64,000 nucleotides of DNA from Pseudoips prasinana. Lineage: Eukaryota > Arthropoda > Insecta > Lepidoptera > Nolidae. The translations under genes were made by a program, and so were the position numbers. The stretch lies in NCBI GenBank assembly GCA_951640165.1, contig OX621237.1:6200001-6264000 (forward strand), written 5' to 3'. Of this stretch, positions 52,801 to 58,800 are shown piece by piece. The notes beneath the pieces are model-generated. The model saw only the letters and a program-made list of their open reading frames with translations, was not told where the DNA came from and did no database searches. Positions within the stretch are counted from its first letter, which is position 1, and the number at the start of each line of letters is the position of its first letter.

Positions 52801-55800
52801 TTTACAATAAATAAACAACATGTCATTATCCTATCTTTATTTCAATTTAATTTTATATGTTGGTAATATTTTTCGTAATCGTAACTTCAAATTTGATACA
52901 TTTTTAAGTAAGTATCGGTTGTATCATGGCCTGACTAATATTTATCTGTATTCTTCAACAACAAAGAAGCTTTTAACCAAAAATCTCCAAAGGTTTACAT
53001 TTAAAAATAATTTTAGTCATTACAAGCTTCCGAACCCAACTTCATCCCTCTAGTATACACAAATTTCTTTCTTTTTCAAATTTCTTTCTTTCTTTCAAAA
53101 TCTATACACAAATTAAAAACCTTTCCTTCCCACGAAGGTCTGATAATAAATAAGCGACAATAATTGTCTGATTTTATAGTAACACCGCAGAGCGCAGCTA
53201 ATTGTATAATAAAACTTGACAGATAACTTAATATTGTTTAAGAGAAATGTTATAGACACATGCAATCACAATTGCAAAACATTTCAAAATTATAGTTGAG
53301 AAATTGAGCACGTTACTGTTCCATTGTGCTATTGTAAAACGATTTTTAAAACTACAATAGCTGTCTAATAAAAAATCAAAACATATCAGTAATACAGAGT
53401 TCTCAACTTGGCATACAATTACTATAGAAATACGAGATTTTATATTCAACATCAGCCCCCAAAACTGCCAGAATGCAAATAGTACAGTAGTCAAATTTAA
53501 TAAACAGAAAGAATACTAGTATAAAACCGGAAAACATCATCCACGTGTAATAAAACCAGCTGAGTCACCGATTCACGGAGCGAAGAACAAAAGACCACTA
53601 GTTTCCCATAGGCGGAAACGACGTTGACTATTTTTAATTCGACGAGACAATTTTACCTTTTGCTCTCTTTCCATATTAACGGACATTCTAATTTCAACCT
53701 TATGCCCTTGACTATTGGCTTAATGCCATTCTTAGACAATTTCCCAAAGAGTAAAACCACGGTAGTATGTACCAAAGTCAGATGAATGTGCGTTCATTAG
53801 GGAATATTTTGGACGTGGAAATCGATGTGAGACAATTTAGATGAGGCAGAATACCGCAACTTATACGATTTCAAAGGAACATTACGTTTATTTATATAAA
53901 TTTGAAATCCGCTTCCGAAATTTAGAGCTGTGAAACTGCAGTGATTCATAAACATCCACTGTTTTGTTTCAGGAAATGAGACGTTGTTATAGTTAGTGAC
54001 CCTCTCGTTATTGAACGCCTATGGCCTCAGGAAATAGCTGTATTTTTCAACAATGTCTGACTGATGACCTTTACAACAAAGCAATATCATCAAAATGATT
54101 ACCACTTATTTAAGTTCAACTAACTCCGACCACAATATTTTGAAATGAAACGTCTCTATACAATCCGAAGCAAGTTACGCATCAATTCCAGATCCACCCA
54201 CGCATAGAATACCTTATCTAACTTAGATATTAGCAAACAATAGTTAATTCGGCTAATAGAATTAAATTATTGCTATTACCTATTATATCAATGAAGCATG
54301 ACTATTGACCTAATCGAAAGATATCAAATACATATATTGATTTTAATTTTCTTGGCCTATAAATACGCATTTTCGGACATTGCTTGATTTATATCAGAAT
54401 TTGTAATGAGGTTTAGTTCCTTGTGTACATACATTTTTACTTAATTTCTGTATAATAAACATTGTAACAATTATTATTGATTCAATATAATATGCTGATC
54501 AAAATACACATCGCATTTTTTATTTCTTTTACAAACAATTATACTGTTACTCTCTTTTACTGGCGGTTTTCAGAGAATAATGGATACAGAATCTTTCTCG
54601 CCTGGAGTTCAATCATCATCATCATGATGTCAGCCGAAACACTTCCACTGCTAGACAAAGATTCCACTCTAGGATCTCCACGATGGAGCTCAATCAAATA
54701 AACGTAAATCTTTAAATTTAGCTTTAAGAACTCCATTGGTGAAATTCTTCTCCGTGAAGACACGTGAATATATTTTCAAATAATAGCGGTAAAAATAAGC
54801 GGTCCGAGTAGTGAGAGTAGCAGATAATATTGCTAGTATAATCCCCTAGAAGGTTACGATGCTAAATTCAAACAGGCGTTTAAAATCATATCCAATTTTC
54901 GTTACGCTATTCCTTATTATCTAGTTAAATATTGCGGCAGTACTAAAATTGCAGACAGGTTATAATTTATAACGAAGACTATGAACCAATCTTGAGAGAA
55001 CTTTGCAATGCACTGTTCCCATGCTCCAAGTAGGGGTATATCTGATCCAAACACACTGGTCCTTGAACTCGTTTGCAATAACAATCGTTAATGGACATCC
55101 GCTGTAGCACCACCGAATGATAAATTGAACAGGCTTCTTAGAAATCACTGGTGAAAGCCCATCATACAAAGCAAATCACGGGTATGGCCATTTATATCTC
55201 GGATTGCGAAATACGTGGGCCGAAACAGATAATATTTATTACGGTAAATATGATTAAATAACTAAATAATTCACTGATCAAATCGTACAAAGCCGATGTA
55301 TTATATTGTAAAAATTTAATTAAAATGTATATATCTATAAATAGTCTCTTTAAAGTAGGTAGAAATTAGTCCGCTTGATCAAAACGGACCGAAGCTTCAG
55401 TACAATGAAAATAGAGATTGCTTTGCAAAATACATTACATTTTAAACGATGACTTTGAACGATAATATTAACATGATGTTTCTTCAAGCACCACTTACTA
55501 ACTGAAAGAGCAGCGTATCGTCTTACATTTCTTTTGTGATTCCGTTTTTTGGTGATCACGGCCATTGTGTCTGATATGATCTAATCACCACTAGGTCAAA
55601 CAAACTGCTATGGTCACAATTACATGAGCCACTCCCATAAGAACATTTGTTCGGTACTGAAAGCTCGCGTGACACTGTAACCAACCCCAAGCAATTGTGG
55701 CGGGATGGTTCGGATCAATATTCTACCATGCTAAGGTTGAACTTTCGTTTCAAGGGCAGTTGTCTCAAAACTGATAAAAATGGATTACGTATGAAGGATT

Positions 55801-58800
55801 ACGTCGAATACATCATCGCAAACTTTGCACGCGCACGAGATGTCACTAGAACATATTAGGACTGGGAACTGGTTCCCTTGGACTGGTTTGAAATGGTGTC
55901 CTGTTTTAGCGACTTCTTAGTACATACGTGAGCTCTGCGTTGAATAGTGAAATGAATAACCCAGATGTGAAACTGAGATAGCATTGAAATAAGAAACATA
56001 CTAACATTGCTTTACAGAGGAATGTTTTTTTAATATCTTGAGTGAATATCAAGCTTGAATGTATTTAAGTAGTTCTTTAATAACTTTTTAATGGATTTAC
56101 ATATCTGAGGAAGGGTATAGACTTATTCTGAGTTATATCATTAATTTTTATGTGCAATTTCATTACCAAAATCGATAATATATGTTATCAAAACAGAGAG
56201 CCAATAAATACTACATGCTAATTAAAATCATTATACACCTATAAATAAAAGCTAAAACAGAAGCTCTGTAAAGCTGTACGCATAAAAGGGTCGAGACAAA
56301 AGGTCAATCCCGAAGCACCGGTACCAGTCTGCCGCAGTCAGTGGGCAATATATTTTGTGGTGCCTGATAGAATGCCAGATCCGAGAAACTAATCTACGTT
56401 TAAATAACAATTTATATTTCTTTTTTGCACGGCATCGGAGTTGTTTTAAACGTTAGTCAATGCAACGCTCGAAGTGTATTTCAAAATGATCTCATGCTTC
56501 GTTATGATAAACATTGACAAAATTTTAACGATTGTGCAATAGACAATAAGACACTCTATTAGCAAAGCAGCTGTGAAATATGAGTTGGGTGTTCCTGTTT
56601 AGGACGATATCCGTGATCTAATCGGAAGAATAGACAGGAGACATTAATATTGTTCAGAATAATATACGGGCTATAAAACTGTATAAACTACTACAAATAA
56701 ACGGTGTTCCGATGTGTTTATTATCTTACACGAATGATGGACGGGTAAAGGGAATGATCTGTTTACAACTGAAGGAAGCACCTATTAAAAACGTTTATGA
56801 AGTGAACGCTAACTAAGAATACAAAACGTGCCTATTTCAGAATTTAGTAAAGGAATAAATAAGCATTTACCTCATACATGAGCAAAGCTGTTCTATCTGA
56901 TTGGCAGAATCTTTTACAGCGATATTAGAAAAATATAATTTTAAAATTTAATGGTTGCCATTGTATTTTATAAATTAATTAATTTATAACACCGTTGGCC
57001 TACATAGGATGAGACTAAATAATATAAATGCAGTAAATTACATTTTAAAAGATTACATTAATTTAGGATCTCATTAGTTCTTGGAAACTACACAATTTTT
57101 ACAATCCATAAAACTAAATATTGTTTTTAATAATTATAATCTAAATTTAATTTCTACACTAATATTATAAAGAGATTTTTTTATGTTTCTTTGTTTGTAA
57201 TGGAAACGCTAAAAAACCATGAAACTATTTTAAAAATTACATTATTTCACCTTCACAAAGCTACATTGTCTGCGAGCAACATGGGCTGTATTTTAGTTTT
57301 CAATAAACTAGAGATCTATACGAAAATTGTAGTTACACTTACTTATTGTATAGGCAGTTGTTACTCTAATGTCAGACTTGTTCAAGCCCCCCAGACTGTC
57401 GTCTAATGACTACAAACTGGACCATCAACTTAACATACCCTCTGATGCACGGAGGCGATCAGTAATTAAACCACTGAGGGCTACCCATCTACGGACTGAT
57501 CGTGTGCCTTCGCCGATCACTCATGGACCGGTGAGAGCAACTGGTTATGAGACCAGTTACACCTCAAATAACAATAATGTATCCCATGCAAAGCCGGGGC
57601 GAGTCACTAGTCACTTTTCACATTTCTACGGAAGTGACCTCCCGCGATGTCGAATATTGGAATCTGTAACTTTTTATGTCCAGTACTTAGTTACAGCTTT
57701 TATATAGACTTATTGTATTACAACAACGAGATATCAATTGGAACAACGACAACTGACGGATAATGTCTAGACTCTTACCAAATACAAAATCCGTCACTAA
57801 TCAAAACAAAGTGGCTGCTTACAATACTTGAATATTTTCTGCTATACATAGTATTGACAACACATTTGGTTTCTTTTAGATGCAGATACCTTAGACTTTC
57901 TATGAGTGTACTAGTATCATAACACCGAATAGTGGCCGATTGGCGAATGAGCGGCTCCTTTCACATTTCCTTTTGAGTATATAGTACCCATAGAATCACA
58001 AATTGAATATGAACACGTTAAATAATAGTGGATCGTTGTATGTGTGTAACGTACCATACATAAATAAACATAAAAGCTATGGGAACCAAAGACAAATTAA
58101 CTGTCTATGCCCAAATGATATCCCCTAAACCGGTGCGGTGTCGAGCTGGAGCTATCACGTCGTTCAGTTAGCCTAGGAGCCTTGCACTGCTTGTCACAGT
58201 AGGTACAGTCAACGGCAAAAGTAAATGATCAAAAGATCAATAGTGTGTCACTGAAGTTATCTAAAATGTCAAAGTGAAAGTGTCAAAAATATTAGATAAT
58301 GATACTGCCGCGCAATATATGGATCATTCATAAACCCATACTTCTCGTCCCAATTTGGTCATCTACTTTTGCCGTTGGCGGCGAGCGGGGCCTTAAACCA
58401 TCAAACAAGACCCCAAAACTAATGATCTCTTGGCAGAGTTTGGGGTCGAAGCTTTGTAGGTCGGATTGTGACGTGGTAAAAATAACCCTCAGAACAGTTC
58501 CTCTTATCCATCTGATAATAGGAACTGTGCTAAGAGACATTTTGGACAGCCGTTGTTCTACGACGACAGTTGGAAGACAAAACTTTAAGTGGCGAATTCG
58601 TCTTCACATATTGCAGGGACTGGGAATCGGATATAGATGACGCTAGAGTGGCGAAAAGGACATTTATATGCACTGACCCAACTCACTGGCACACATATCA
58701 GGCATAAAGTCAAGAACCACAGGCTCTTGATTCCCACCCCAAACATAACTTTATATTTACATACATTTATAGTTATATAGATTGACCAAAGAAGTATACC

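Noticed and set aside
55647..55859. Frame with MKDYVEYI reminiscent of a JmjC-domain (JMJD6-like) segment
   Set aside because: The resemblance is limited to a few residues, with no splice sites, no catalytic residues and no continuation; chance is more likely.
58299..58640. 113-codon plus-strand frame
   Set aside because: No recognisable motif, it starts inside a MITE, and its neighbour is a retroelement scrap; it is probably mobile-element debris but I cannot name it.
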